64,000 bases of DNA from Marinomonas algicola (GCF_014805825.1 NZ_CP061941.1:3162001-3226000), one strand, 5' to 3'. Shown: positions 7,776 to 16,535, counted from the stretch's first letter. Notes: generated by a model from the letters alone, not told the origin. Numbers and translations: made by a program.

Positions 7776-9332
7776 CTAGACCTTTGGGCCTGCATCAATA
7801 ATCTGTGTAGACACACCTTTAAATTTGGTAAAATTCGTAACAAACTGATTAATAAGCCCTTTCGCCTGTTCAGCATAAGCCTCATCATTTGACCAAGTCT
7901 TACGAGGATTTAATAGTATTGGGTCGACCCCCTCAACAGACTTAGGTACGGTTAAGTTAACATCGTCTAAATGCTCTACTTCAGCATCTATCAAAGCGCC
8001 TGACTGAATGGCCGCAATAACAGCACGAGTCGTTGGAATACTAAAACGCTGCCCCCCCTTACCGTGAGCACCACCTGTCCAACCCGTGTTAACAAGATAA
8101 ACCTGACTACCAAAATCTTCAATACGCTTAATAAGAAGGTCGGCATAAACATGAGCAGGTCGAGGAAAGAAAGGTGCGCCAAAACAAGTGGAAAACGTTG
8201 ATTTAATGCCACTCCCAGCACCCATTTCAGTGGATCCAACAAGTGCAGTATAACCACTCAAAAAGTGATAGGCCGCGGCCTCTTTTGACAAAATAGATAC
8301 TGGAGGCAAAACACCTGTTAGGTCACAAGTTAAAAATACAATTGCATTAGGCTCTCCAGCTCGGTTACCTTCTGCACATTTCTCAATATGATCTCTTGGG
8401 TATCCTGCACGGCTATTTTGCGTTAATGATGTATCTGTATAATCGGCTTTTCGAGTATCAGGATCAATCACAACATTTTCAACAATCGTACCAAATTTAA
8501 TGGCCTTCCAGATTAAAGGTTCATTTTTTTCAGACAGATCAATACACTTAGCATAACAACCGCCCTCTAAGTTAAAAACAGTATCCTTACCCCAACCATG
8601 TTCATCATCACCAATTAAAAAGCGCTCTTCATCAGCAGAGAGCGTTGTTTTTCCGGTACCGGACAAACCAAAAAATAATGTTACGTCTTTCTCAGGGCCA
8701 ACATTGGCCGCACAATGCATTGGCAACACATCTTTTTCTGGTAACAAATAGTTTTGTACAGAAAACATTGCTTTTTTCATTTCACCCGCATAGCGCATAC
8801 CTGCGATAAGCACTTTCTTATCCGCAAAATTTAAAATAACACACGACTCTGAGTTTGTTCCATCTTCCTCAGGAGTACACTCAAAAGTTGGTACATTAAG
8901 AATTTGCCATTCGTCTTTGCTCACTGGGTTATAAGTTTCAGGGCGAATAAACAAATTTCTACCAAACAAATGATGCCAAGCCGTTTCTGTCCTCATAATT
9001 GCAGGCAGATAATAATCGTCTCCGGCACCAACATGAATATTAGATAAATACGATTCTCGCTCATTCAAATAAGACTCTACTTTACACCACAAAGCCCCAA
9101 ATTTTTCTTGCGGGAAGGGACGATTGACTGATCCCCATTCGATATTATCTTTGCTAGAGCTTTCTTCGACGATAAAACGATCTAAAGGTGAACGACCTGT
9201 TCGATCCCCAGTCTCAACAACCAAAGCACCGTTATCCGCTAACTGACCTTCATTATTTTGAAGTGCTTTCTCAACAAGCTGAGCTGTAGTCAAATTAGTG
9301 TGAATCATTGATCGTTTAGTTTCCGCATTCAT
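7776..9332 (-). CDS. pckA: Phosphoenolpyruvate carboxykinase (ATP)
   Basis: This enzyme converts oxaloacetate and ATP to phosphoenolpyruvate, the first step of gluconeogenesis. The protein is 518 residues from ATG 9332, which has AGAGGA upstream; the longer frame starting at 9353 lacks a ribosome binding site. The kinase-1a P-loop GLSGTGKTTLSADEE, the GDDEHGWG metal segment and the RAGYPRDHIEK region are all intact, as is ETGDRTGRSPLDRF near the N-terminus. It is cytosolic and monocistronic, bounded downstream by a strong terminator. Regulation is not visible beyond a long AT-rich upstream region shared with gnd. Confidence 0.96.
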   Translation of the reverse strand: MNAETKRSMIHTNLTTAQLVEKALQNNEGQLADNGALVVETGDRTGRSPLDRFIVEESSSKDNIEWGSVNRPFPQEKFGALWCKVESYLNERESYLSNIHVGAGDDYYLPAIMRTETAWHHLFGRNLFIRPETYNPVSKDEWQILNVPTFECTPEEDGTNSESCVILNFADKKVLIAGMRYAGEMKKAMFSVQNYLLPEKDVLPMHCAANVGPEKDVTLFFGLSGTGKTTLSADEERFLIGDDEHGWGKDTVFNLEGGCYAKCIDLSEKNEPLIWKAIKFGTIVENVVIDPDTRKADYTDTSLTQNSRAGYPRDHIEKCAEGNRAGEPNAIVFLTCDLTGVLPPVSILSKEAAAYHFLSGYTALVGSTEMGAGSGIKSTFSTCFGAPFFPRPAHVYADLLIKRIEDFGSQVYLVNTGWTGGAHGKGGQRFSIPTTRAVIAAIQSGALIDAEVEHLDDVNLTVPKSVEGVDPILLNPRKTWSNDEAYAEQAKGLINQFVTNFTKFKGVSTQIIDAGPKV

Positions 9333-9836
9333 GTTTACTATTCCTCTGAACATCCAGTAACGTTGCCACTGCGTGATAGCCTATTTGTTTTAAAAATGGT
9401 AACAAAAAAATCTAAAAAAGAGTATTAATATAACGAAATGTTATTTTACTACAAAACTAAAAGCTCCCGCTAAAAACATTTAAACATTTGATTTAAAAGA
9501 TTTTTAATTGAAATTAATTTTTATATAACGACAAAAAAATCACTTTTTTACGACAAAAATTATCAAATAAAATACCTATAATTGATCTTGTAATTTAATT
9601 ACTTTAAAAAAGGAGCTCCCCATTAAAAAGAACGTAAAACCGTAGTTTTTTTACTTCATAACTTACAAAAATGCGACACAACACCGAACACTCAGAGATC
9701 AAGATTAATATCATGTTAAATTTCAAACTATTTACTTATTTTTTAACTCATCTTTCTTTAGATAGAAGCATCAATCATCATCTTCATGATAAAATCCATT
9801 GAACCCCTCTCTCTATAATTAGGTTGATCAGTAACT
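9333..9836. other. AT-rich divergent intergenic region, pckA/gnd
   Basis: These 504 bp separate the divergent pckA and gnd genes and must hold both promoters. TATAAT occurs at 9577-9582 and at 9814-9819. The latter would start transcription only about 11 bases before the gnd ATG, but neither has a good -35 box. AAGGAG at 9610-9615 precedes no standard start codon. No RNA gene or coding sequence is convincing. Confidence 0.5.
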
Positions 9837-11360
9837 ATGTTAAATTCACATCAGAGCTGCAATATTGGTTTTGTAGGTCTTGGCGTCATGGGAAAAAGTC
9901 TTGCCCTCAATCTAGCCGATCACGGTTACAAGGTTGCAGGCTTTGACCTTGACGAAAATAAAATTAACGATGTTCTTGCAACGGAAGAAAAAGAGCGCTG
10001 TTCCAGTATTTCTGAGGCAAGAATTATTGGCTGCAGTACTCTTGAAGAGATGCTTCCAAAACTAACAACGCCACGGGTCATTGTCTTACTCGTTCCTGCA
10101 GGTAAACCAGTCGATATTGTCTGCGAACAACTGCTTAACAGTGGACTTGAAGCCAATGATATCGTTGTTGACTGCGGTAACAGCCAGTGGACAGATACTA
10201 TTCGCCGCGAGTCAGAATACAGAGGCAAATTGAAATTCTTTGGCACAGCGGTTTCTGGAGGAGAAGTTGGCGCTCGTTTTGGCCCATCTCTAATGCCAGG
10301 CGGTGACGCTGACTCATGGAAGTATCTTCAACCAATGTGGGAAGCCGTTTCAGCAAAGGTAAATAAAGATGGAACGCAAATTATCAGCAACATTCCAGGC
10401 AAACAAGTCACTGAGGGCGAACCTTGCACCACTTACTTGGGGCCAAATGGAGCCGGGCATTACGTAAAAATGGTTCATAACGGCATTGAATACGCTGATA
10501 TGCAACTCATCTGTGAAGCCTACCATTTACTAAGATCGCTACTAGGCTATGAACCAGAAGAAATTGGTAAAATATTCGAGACATGGAATGAAGGAGAACT
10601 TAATAGTTACCTAGTTGAAATTACGGCGGATATTCTTCAGCATTACGACAACACAACAGGCGCCCCTTTGGTAGACATGATTCTAGACAGTGCGGGTCAA
10701 AAAGGCACAGGTCGTTGGACATCGATCAGCGCTACACAAATGGGTGTTCCGGCTGGAATTATTAGTGAATCAGTCTATGCTAGAGCCTTAAGTACACTGA
10801 CAGAAGAACGCGAAAAAGCCGCCTCCTTATTAGTTGCTGAAACAGAGCTTGGAGAAATAGATTCAGAAGCGGTTATTGAGTCAGTAAGAAACGCCCTTTA
10901 TTGCGCCAAAATTTGTGCCTACGCTCAGGGCTTTCAAATAATGCGCGCGGCACAAAAAGAATACAACTGGTCTTTTAATTTCAGCGACATCGCAAAAATT
11001 TGGCGTGGTGGCTGTATTATTAGAGCGTCTTTCCTGCAAAAAATTGCAACAGCATTCACTGAAAAACCAGATTTAGAAAACCTGCTGCTTGCGGATTACT
11101 TTGCAGACACACTAGCCGATAAACAAAAAGGCTTACGTCAAGCTGTTGTTCTTGCTGCTCAGTCGGGTATTCCAACACCCTCTTTTTTCTCCGCATTAGC
11201 TTATTTTGACGGATACCGTTCAGAAATTCTTCCTGCTAATTTATTGCAAGCACAACGAGATTATTTTGGAGCGCATTCTTACGAGAGAGTTGATGCTGAA
11301 GCTGGGCAAAAATTCCATACGCTATGGCAAGAAAAAAACCGTCCTGAGAAAAAGCTTTAA
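9837..11360 (+). CDS. gnd: 6-phosphogluconate dehydrogenase, decarboxylating
   Basis: This is the pentose-phosphate enzyme that turns 6-phosphogluconate and NADP+ into ribulose 5-phosphate, CO2 and NADPH. The 507 residues begin with a Rossmann GFVGLGVMGKSLALNLADHG motif. The substrate signature follows: VSGGEVGARFGPSLMPGG, then GHYVKMVHNGIEYADMQL, with the catalytic Lys in KMVHNG. The C-terminal all-helical domain ends with RDYFGAHSYERVD. It is somewhat longer than the 468-residue E. coli enzyme. The gene is followed by a bidirectional terminator facing trmJ. TATAAT lies 18 bp before the ATG, which would leave a very short leader; no -35 is evident. Confidence 0.95.
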   Translation: MLNSHQSCNIGFVGLGVMGKSLALNLADHGYKVAGFDLDENKINDVLATEEKERCSSISEARIIGCSTLEEMLPKLTTPRVIVLLVPAGKPVDIVCEQLLNSGLEANDIVVDCGNSQWTDTIRRESEYRGKLKFFGTAVSGGEVGARFGPSLMPGGDADSWKYLQPMWEAVSAKVNKDGTQIISNIPGKQVTEGEPCTTYLGPNGAGHYVKMVHNGIEYADMQLICEAYHLLRSLLGYEPEEIGKIFETWNEGELNSYLVEITADILQHYDNTTGAPLVDMILDSAGQKGTGRWTSISATQMGVPAGIISESVYARALSTLTEEREKAASLLVAETELGEIDSEAVIESVRNALYCAKICAYAQGFQIMRAAQKEYNWSFNFSDIAKIWRGGCIIRASFLQKIATAFTEKPDLENLLLADYFADTLADKQKGLRQAVVLAAQSGIPTPSFFSALAYFDGYRSEILPANLLQAQRDYFGAHSYERVDAEAGQKFHTLWQEKNRPEKKL

Positions 11361-11381
11361 CAATGAAAACGTTTATTACGT

Positions 11382-11412
11382 AAAAAAAGGTGCCAATTTG
11401 GCACCTTTTTTT
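11382..11412. terminator. Bidirectional terminator between gnd and trmJ
   Basis: GGTGCC and GGCACC flank a short AT loop, with seven A on the left and seven T on the right. The hairpin therefore works for both converging genes. Confidence 0.9.
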
Positions 11413-11435
11413 ATTACGCTATTAAGGAAAGCGGA

Positions 11436-12152
11436 TTATTTCATTTTTTCCACAGAAGTTAATACGCCTCTGAGCATTCCTATCTCATGCTGATCCAGCT
11501 GCGCTCTCTGAAATAAGCGTCGAAACCTGGTCATCACCTGCCTAGGCGTGTTTGGGTCTAAAAACTCTGTCAATAACATCACCTTTTCCAAATGCTCCAG
11601 CATATAGTCTACTTGCTCAGCTGTAGCAGCAGGCACGTCCCATTTCGTTTGAACGGGCTGATCATTTATCATTAACAAGGATTTCATGCGTAATTCGTAG
11701 CATAAAACTTGAACAGCGGCCGCAAGGTTTAAGGAGCTAAACGACTCAATAGAAGGGATATGCACATGATAATGACAACGTTGCAATTCTTCATTAGTTA
11801 AACCACGATCTTCTCGACCAAAAACCAATGCCGTTTCAAGAGCTTCCTCGTAGACTAGATCGGCTGCTTGCCTAGGGTCAACTAACGGCCAAGGTATATG
11901 ACGCTCTCTTGCGCTCGTACCAATAACGAGCTGGCAGTCCGCAACAGCATCCTCTAACGTATCCACTACCACCGCATTTTCAAGCAAATCAACAGCACCA
12001 GAGGCTCGACTTATCGCCTCGTCACTTGGGAATACCTTTGGTGAAACAAGATATAAGCGCTCCAACCCCATGTTTTTCATTGCACGAGCCGCACCACCAA
12101 TATTACCGGGATGGGATGTATTTACGAGAACAATACGAACCTTGCTATTCAT
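11436..12152 (-). CDS. trmJ: tRNA Cm32/Um32 methyltransferase TrmJ
   Basis: TrmJ 2'-O-methylates C32 or U32 in the anticodon loop of several tRNAs using SAM. The 238-residue protein has the SPOUT methyltransferase knot: NTSHPGNIGGAARAMKNMGL at 12-31, FGREDRGLTNEEL in the middle, and IPSIESFSSLNLAAAVQVL as the SAM-binding knot. A C-terminal helical extension is typical for TrmJ. It is divergent from the suhB homologue, the same arrangement as trmJ (yfhQ) and suhB in E. coli, which helps to identify that gene. The start ATG lacks a strong ribosome binding site. Confidence 0.93.
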   Translation of the reverse strand: MNSKVRIVLVNTSHPGNIGGAARAMKNMGLERLYLVSPKVFPSDEAISRASGAVDLLENAVVVDTLEDAVADCQLVIGTSARERHIPWPLVDPRQAADLVYEEALETALVFGREDRGLTNEELQRCHYHVHIPSIESFSSLNLAAAVQVLCYELRMKSLLMINDQPVQTKWDVPAATAEQVDYMLEHLEKVMLLTEFLDPNTPRQVMTRFRRLFQRAQLDQHEIGMLRGVLTSVEKMK

Positions 12153-12438
12153 TGCGAAAAAACCAACTATAATTAGACAATTTGAATTTTGTCAATAGTA
12201 GCAGACTTTCCCGAATGATTTGCTATTTAAACATTAAAGAGAGCAATAAATAACCAATTTTAGCTGGTTTAATAAAGAGATTTCGATTAAAATGCCGCTC
12301 AAATTATTCGTAGTTGGTCCCTACAATTGGCTGATCAAAATATGAACGTACGCTCTTTAACACTTTTCCAGTAACTTATCTTACGACACCTTATGTCTTT
12401 GATAATTTAGCACCTCTTAGAAACTTAAACGGTATCTT

Positions 12439-13230
12439 ATGCAACCAAGAATTAACATCGCCATCAAAGCAGCCCGCGCAGCAGCTGATTATATTGTTCA
12501 CACTCAAGAAAAATTACTTTTTGATAAAGAACAAGGCCAAGATCCAGATCATGTCTACAAAACGGTTTGCCAAGGCGCTGAAAAAACGATCGTTCATCAT
12601 CTTGAAAAAGCCTATCCAAACGATACAATCACAACTCGCTTAGGCGGTCGCATACAAAACGGTGAAGAAGGCGAATGGATTGTTGATACCATTCAAGGTC
12701 AATATTTGTTTACTCGCGGCCTTAGTGGTCACTGCATTACAATGAGCTATCTAATTGCTGGAAAAGTAGAACACGCCCTAATCATAAACCCCATGACAAA
12801 GGACGAATATTACGCAAGTAAGGGCCGCGGCGCCTATCTTAATAACTCTCGCATTCGCTCATCAAATGCTCGAGACCTTAGTAACGCACTTGTTGCAGCA
12901 CAGTTTCCCTCAACTGATAAGACACGACCAAACGCAAGCGGACAATTCGCAACGTTTGCATCACTAGCAGACAAAGGTGCCCGTGTTATCACCCAAGACT
13001 CACCAGCATTACAAATTGTTAACGTTGCTGCTGGCCGTGTTGATGCCACCTGGGGAATTAAACTTTTTGAATGGGAAACACAAGCACCTCTTTTCATCGC
13101 AAAAGAAGCTGGCTGTATCTTTTCTGATTTTAACGGCTCACCAAGCATTGAAGAAACGGGTAATATATTATGCGCAAACCCACGCTTATTCAAAAACCTA
13201 CTACCAATTCTAAATAAGAACTTATCTTAA
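12439..13230 (+). CDS. suhB: SuhB homologue lacking most inositol-phosphatase active-site residues
   Basis: The 263 residues align end to end with E. coli SuhB, and the gene sits divergent from trmJ as in E. coli. The metal-binding motifs are degraded. The TEESG stretch is T66-R-L-G-G; WVIDPLDGTTNF is W80-I-V-D-T-I-Q-G-Q-Y-L-F (D83 kept, the second Asp is Q86, Thr is Q88); PWDFAAG is E211-W-E-T-Q-A, with Asp changed to Glu213; and the N-terminal Asp is C44. Surrounding structural residues, such as GRGAYLNNSRIR and VAAGRVD, are conserved. Phosphatase activity is unlikely. In E. coli, SuhB also joins the Nus factor complex in rRNA antitermination, a role that could survive without catalysis. 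That is inference here. Confidence 0.85.
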   Translation: MQPRINIAIKAARAAADYIVHTQEKLLFDKEQGQDPDHVYKTVCQGAEKTIVHHLEKAYPNDTITTRLGGRIQNGEEGEWIVDTIQGQYLFTRGLSGHCITMSYLIAGKVEHALIINPMTKDEYYASKGRGAYLNNSRIRSSNARDLSNALVAAQFPSTDKTRPNASGQFATFASLADKGARVITQDSPALQIVNVAAGRVDATWGIKLFEWETQAPLFIAKEAGCIFSDFNGSPSIEETGNILCANPRLFKNLLPILNKNLS

Positions 13231-13298
13231 GAGGCTTACACAGTAGCCAGTAGTCTATGTGAGCTAACCACCCGCATAAAAGAACGCGCCAGTCATCA

Positions 13299-13337
13299 CA
13301 ATACAATCCAGGCAACTCGTTGCTCTGGATTGTATTG
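13299..13337. repeat. Long hairpin after suhB
   Basis: CAATACAATCCAG at 13299-13311 pairs with CTGGATTGTATTG at 13325-13337, and the inner GCAAC/GTTGC adds five pairs with one bulged T. The result is an 18-bp stem with a 2-nt loop. No T-tract follows. It may be a terminator-like end of the suhB transcript, a processing site, or a short inverted-repeat element. The rest of 13231-13538 shows nothing else. Confidence 0.65.
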
Positions 13338-13538
13338 GTCTAAAGCCACACAACCTACGCACAAATAGGCGAATTACACCCCCCTCTTACTCTTACTTAA
13401 AAAGTCAAATACAACAATAAATAGACAAACCTACCCCAAAAAAACCTAAAAAGGAAATAATTCACATAAAGAAAAAAATTTAACCAGAAGAAAAGGGGAA
13501 CGTAGCTCAGAAAGAGAATTGAAGAGATAATTTAGAGC

Positions 13539-13562
13539 AAAAAAAAGCACCATGAATGGTGC
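13539..13562 (-). terminator. Terminator overlapping the 3' end of the downstream tRNA-Leu
   Basis: On the minus strand, GCACCA-TTCA-TGGTGC is followed by eight T. The left arm is the last bases of the tRNA, including the encoded CCA, so the terminator hairpin is built partly from the tRNA itself. Confidence 0.85.
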
Positions 13563-13643
13563 CCGGGACCGGAATCGAACCGGTACGATATTTCTATCGC
13601 AAGATTTTAAGTCTTGTGCGTCTACCAATTTCGCCACCCGGGC
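13557..13643 (-). tRNA. tRNA-Leu (anticodon TAA), copy 2
   Basis: This is an 87-nt class II tRNA with encoded CCA. The acceptor stem GCCCGGG pairs with CCCGGGC, and the discriminator is A. The anticodon stem AAGAC-TTAAAAT-CTT region gives TAA, the long variable arm is GCGATAGAAATATCGT, and the T-arm is CCGGTTCGATTCCGG. It is identical to the copy at 13724-13810. It lies downstream of that copy's terminator, so it needs read-through or its own promoter. Confidence 0.95.
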
Positions 13644-13706
13644 AGAACAAACAGCAGAATAATAAATCCTACTGCAAAATCACGTAAGCCTGCAAGGCTC
13701 TTATAT

Positions 13707-13730
13707 AAAAAAGGCACCATAAATGGTGCC
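13707..13730 (-). terminator. Terminator overlapping the 3' end of the upstream tRNA-Leu
   Basis: GGCACCA-TTTA-TGGTGCC on the minus strand is followed by six T. As in the neighbouring copy, the left arm is the tRNA's own 3' end including CCA. Confidence 0.85.
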
Positions 13731-13810
13731 CGGGACCGGAATCGAACCGGTACGATATTTCTATCGCAAGATTTTAAGTCTTGTGCGTCTACCAATTTCG
13801 CCACCCGGGC
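13724..13810 (-). tRNA. tRNA-Leu (anticodon TAA), copy 1
   Basis: This is an 87-nt class II tRNA, identical in sequence to the copy at 13557-13643, with encoded CCA. It holds the position of E. coli leuZ in the conserved pgsA-glyW-cysT-leuZ block. It is read from the promoter at 14028-14055 together with tRNA-Gly and tRNA-Cys. Confidence 0.96.
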
Positions 13811-13839
13811 ACATCTATTGATGTATCCTTTGATTATTT

Positions 13840-13913
13840 TGGAGGCCGGAGTCGGAATCGAACCGGCGTTCACGGAGTTGCAGTCCGCTGCATGACCACT
13901 CTGCCATCCGGCC
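13840..13913 (-). tRNA. tRNA-Cys (anticodon GCA)
   Basis: This 74-nt tRNA has acceptor stem GGCCGGA paired with TCCGGCC, discriminator T as expected for tRNA-Cys, encoded CCA, anticodon loop CTGCAAC giving GCA, and T-arm GCCGGTTCGATTCCGAC. It corresponds to E. coli cysT in the same order of genes. Confidence 0.96.
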
Positions 13914-13934
13914 TCAAATAATCTATCTTTTGAT

Positions 13935-14009
13935 TGGAGCGGGAAACGAGGCTCGAACTCGCGACCCCAACCTTGGCAAGGTTGTGCTCTACCACTGAGC
14001 TATTCCCGC
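13935..14009 (-). tRNA. tRNA-Gly (anticodon GCC)
   Basis: This 75-nt tRNA begins GCGGGAATAGCTCAGTGG, has anticodon loop TTGCCAA (GCC), T-arm GCGAGTTCGAGCCTCGT, discriminator T and encoded CCA. It corresponds to E. coli glyW, next to pgsA. Confidence 0.96.
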
Positions 14010-14027
14010 GCTCAAAAGATGGTGCAT

Positions 14028-14055
14028 ATTCTATGCTTTTTATTATTTACGTCAA
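14028..14055 (-). promoter_or_regulatory. Sigma-70 promoter of the tRNA cluster
   Basis: On the minus strand TTGACG (14055-14050) is separated by 16 bp from TAGAAT (14033-14028). A GCACC-rich discriminator region follows, typical of stable-RNA promoters. Transcription would start near 14021, about 12 bases before tRNA-Gly. Confidence 0.78.
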
Positions 14056-14113
14056 GCATTTAAATAAAAAAAAGCTAAAAACTTTATATCAACAAGTTCC
14101 AGCCGAAAACTGA

Positions 14114-14674
14114 TTATTTTTTATCCGAAATTGATGACGTTAACTCTGGCCATGCCGCTTTTAGATACACATACATTGACCACAGAGTTAATAATGCCGC
14201 AAAGATAAGAACAGCCTCCCCCCAAATCGCCCATTCAGAGCTTGGGGGACTTCCTAATAGCATAAAAATTGACAGCATTTGCATGGCCGTTTTAACCTTA
14301 CCAATATAAGAAACAGCCACACTGGCTCTTTTACCCATCTCAGCCATCCACTCTCGTAATGCTGAAATAACAATTTCTCTACTCACGATCACAACACTAG
14401 CAATCGTCATAAGAGTACTAGCATAACTTTCAACCAACATAACCAGAGCAACAGAAACCATTACCTTATCCGCAACTGGATCAAAAAAAGCACCAAATGG
14501 CGTTGCTTGATCTAGTTTACGGGCAAGATAACCATCAAGCCAATCAGTAAAGGCGGCGACAGCAAAAATCGCAGCACACGTGACATAGCGACCATCCCAA
14601 GGCAAGTAATAGGTAGCTACTAAAACTGGAATTAAAAGAATCCGTATAGATGTCAATATATTAGGTATATTCAT
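14114..14674 (-). CDS. pgsA: CDP-diacylglycerol--glycerol-3-phosphate 3-phosphatidyltransferase
   Basis: PgsA makes phosphatidylglycerol phosphate, the committed step to phosphatidylglycerol and cardiolipin, in the inner membrane. The 186-residue protein starts MNIPNILTSIRI at ATG 14674, with AGGA six bases upstream; the longer frame to 14737 would overlap uvrC and lacks support. The CDP-alcohol phosphotransferase signature DWLDGYLARKL...GAFFDPVADKV is complete (D-G-A-R-G-D-D). Four or more membrane segments are visible. It follows uvrC by 31 bp, as in the conserved uvrY-uvrC-pgsA cluster. Confidence 0.95.
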   Translation of the reverse strand: MNIPNILTSIRILLIPVLVATYYLPWDGRYVTCAAIFAVAAFTDWLDGYLARKLDQATPFGAFFDPVADKVMVSVALVMLVESYASTLMTIASVVIVSREIVISALREWMAEMGKRASVAVSYIGKVKTAMQMLSIFMLLGSPPSSEWAIWGEAVLIFAALLTLWSMYVYLKAAWPELTSSISDKK

Positions 14675-14705
14675 GAGTTTCCTAAGCACTCGCTTACAAT
14701 AAGGT

Positions 14706-16523
14706 TCATTTTTTATGTAGAAAAGAATAAATTTCAAAGGCTTTCTTCACACCAATACCCTTCACTTTTGCAATATCTTCCTCGCTTGCAGACAATAACT
14801 CCTGCATACCACCAAATGCGGTCAATAAACTTTTTCGCCGAGTTGGCCCAATCCCCTCTATACCTTCCAACACAGAATGACGACGCTTTTTATCTCGCCT
14901 TTGCCTATGATTTTTAATGGCAAACCGATGGGATTCATCACGAATATGCTGAATCAAGTGTAACGCGGCTGAATCTGGAGGTAATACCACCTCTTCTTCT
15001 TTTGAACCAATGTACAAGGTTTCAAGCCCTGGTTTACGCGTTGTTCCCTTTGCTACACCCAGCAAGAATATATCAATTAAACCAAGCTCTTTTAATACAT
15101 TTTCAGCCTGGGTCAGCTGCCCCTTACCACCATCAATTAACAATACATCAGGTGGCTCAAGCTCTCCATCTCGGACTCTTTTATAACGTCTTGTTAGTGC
15201 TTGATTCATGGCAGCATAATCGTCTCCGGCGGCAACATCCTCGATATTAAAAGTTCGGTAACGTTTTTTATCTGGACCATCAACCCCAAACACAACACAA
15301 GATGCGACAGTGGACTCGCCACTGGAGTGACTTATATCAAAACACTCCATCGTTTTGGGTGGCTCAGGCAATCCAAGTAATTTTTGTAAAGCGACTACAC
15401 GACTAAAGTGATTTCTCTTGTCCAATAATCTTGCCTGCAACCCCTGCTCAGCATTAAGCTTCGCAAGATCCAACCAACGAGCACGTTGCCCACGGACAGA
15501 AGACGTTAACTCAATTTTTTTATGGCAACTGGACAACAACGCATCCGTCAGGGTATCACTGTCATCTAGATCATGGCTGATGATGATGGTTTTAGGTAAA
15601 TCATTGTTACCAATATAAAATTGGGCTATAAAAGTTGACAATAACTCCCCTTCTGTCATTTCAATTGGCATTTTAGGGTAATAACTTTTACTTCCAATTA
15701 CCTTTCCTTGCCGAACCATCATTAAATGAACGCACAAGCCACCAGGCTGTATAAGAGCCGCCAAGACATCCGCATCACCAGAATGACCATAAACATTTTG
15801 CTGCTCTTGGACATGTTTCAGCTGGACTATTTGATCCCTCAATAGAGCCGCACGCTCAAACTCCATGCTCTTAGCTGCTGTTGTCATTTGCTGAGTTATT
15901 TCATTCGTTAGCTCATGATTTTTTCCTTCCAGAAACATTTTGGCATGTCGAACGTCATTCTCATATTCAACATCTTCAATTAAGTTTACGCAAGGTGCAG
16001 AACAGCGCTTTATTTGATACTGCAAACAAGGCCTAGAGCGATTTGAATAATAACTGTCCTCACATTGCCTCACTTTAAAGACTTTCTGCATTGTATTTAG
16101 ACTTTCTTTTACAGCACTCCCACTAGGAAAAGGCCCAAATAACTGCCCTTTTGTTTTGGTTGAACCGCGTCGAAAAAGTAAAGCCGGATGCTGATGCTCA
16201 GACAACAAAATATAAGGATAGGATTTATCATCACGCAATAAAATATTATAAGGTGGTCGATGTTGCTTGATAAGAGTTTGCTCTAACAACAACGCTTCGG
16301 TTTCACTCTTCGTTACCGTAATGTCTATAGCATCAATACGGCTAACCAATGCCATGGTTTTTGTTGTTAACCCTGAAGTGCGGAAATAACTCGACACTCT
16401 ATTTTTTAAGTTCTTTGCCTTTCCAACATACAGAAGTACACCTTTGCCATACATACGATATACGCCAGGTCTAGATGTCAGATTACTTACAAAGTGTTTA
16501 GAATCAAAATCTTGAGTATTCAA
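14706..16523 (-). CDS. uvrC: Excinuclease ABC subunit C
   Basis: UvrC makes both incisions in nucleotide excision repair with UvrB. The 605-residue protein has an N-terminal GIY-YIG nuclease domain (GVYRMYG and LYVGKAKNLKNRV, about 18-45), a Cys cluster CEDSYYSNRSRPCLQYQIKR, a UVR domain near 205-240, the RNase H-like domain with MECFDISHSSGE and LLIDGGKGQL, and C-terminal helix-hairpin-helix motifs (LEGIEGIGPTRRKSLL and KVKGIGVKKA). It lies 12 bp after the uvrY/gacA gene, as in E. coli and Pseudomonas. Confidence 0.96.
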   Translation of the reverse strand: MNTQDFDSKHFVSNLTSRPGVYRMYGKGVLLYVGKAKNLKNRVSSYFRTSGLTTKTMALVSRIDAIDITVTKSETEALLLEQTLIKQHRPPYNILLRDDKSYPYILLSEHQHPALLFRRGSTKTKGQLFGPFPSGSAVKESLNTMQKVFKVRQCEDSYYSNRSRPCLQYQIKRCSAPCVNLIEDVEYENDVRHAKMFLEGKNHELTNEITQQMTTAAKSMEFERAALLRDQIVQLKHVQEQQNVYGHSGDADVLAALIQPGGLCVHLMMVRQGKVIGSKSYYPKMPIEMTEGELLSTFIAQFYIGNNDLPKTIIISHDLDDSDTLTDALLSSCHKKIELTSSVRGQRARWLDLAKLNAEQGLQARLLDKRNHFSRVVALQKLLGLPEPPKTMECFDISHSSGESTVASCVVFGVDGPDKKRYRTFNIEDVAAGDDYAAMNQALTRRYKRVRDGELEPPDVLLIDGGKGQLTQAENVLKELGLIDIFLLGVAKGTTRKPGLETLYIGSKEEEVVLPPDSAALHLIQHIRDESHRFAIKNHRQRRDKKRRHSVLEGIEGIGPTRRKSLLTAFGGMQELLSASEEDIAKVKGIGVKKAFEIYSFLHKK

Positions 16524-16535
16524 ACAGCCACTCTA

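Noticed and set aside
9610..9647. AAGGAG followed by a short ATT-initiated reading frame upstream of gnd, as a leader peptide
   Set aside because: ATT starts are very rare, the frame is only seven codons, and no attenuator hairpin follows.
12439..13230. suhB as a pseudogene
   Set aside because: The frame is full length with conserved fold residues; only active-site positions are changed, which fits repurposing rather than decay.
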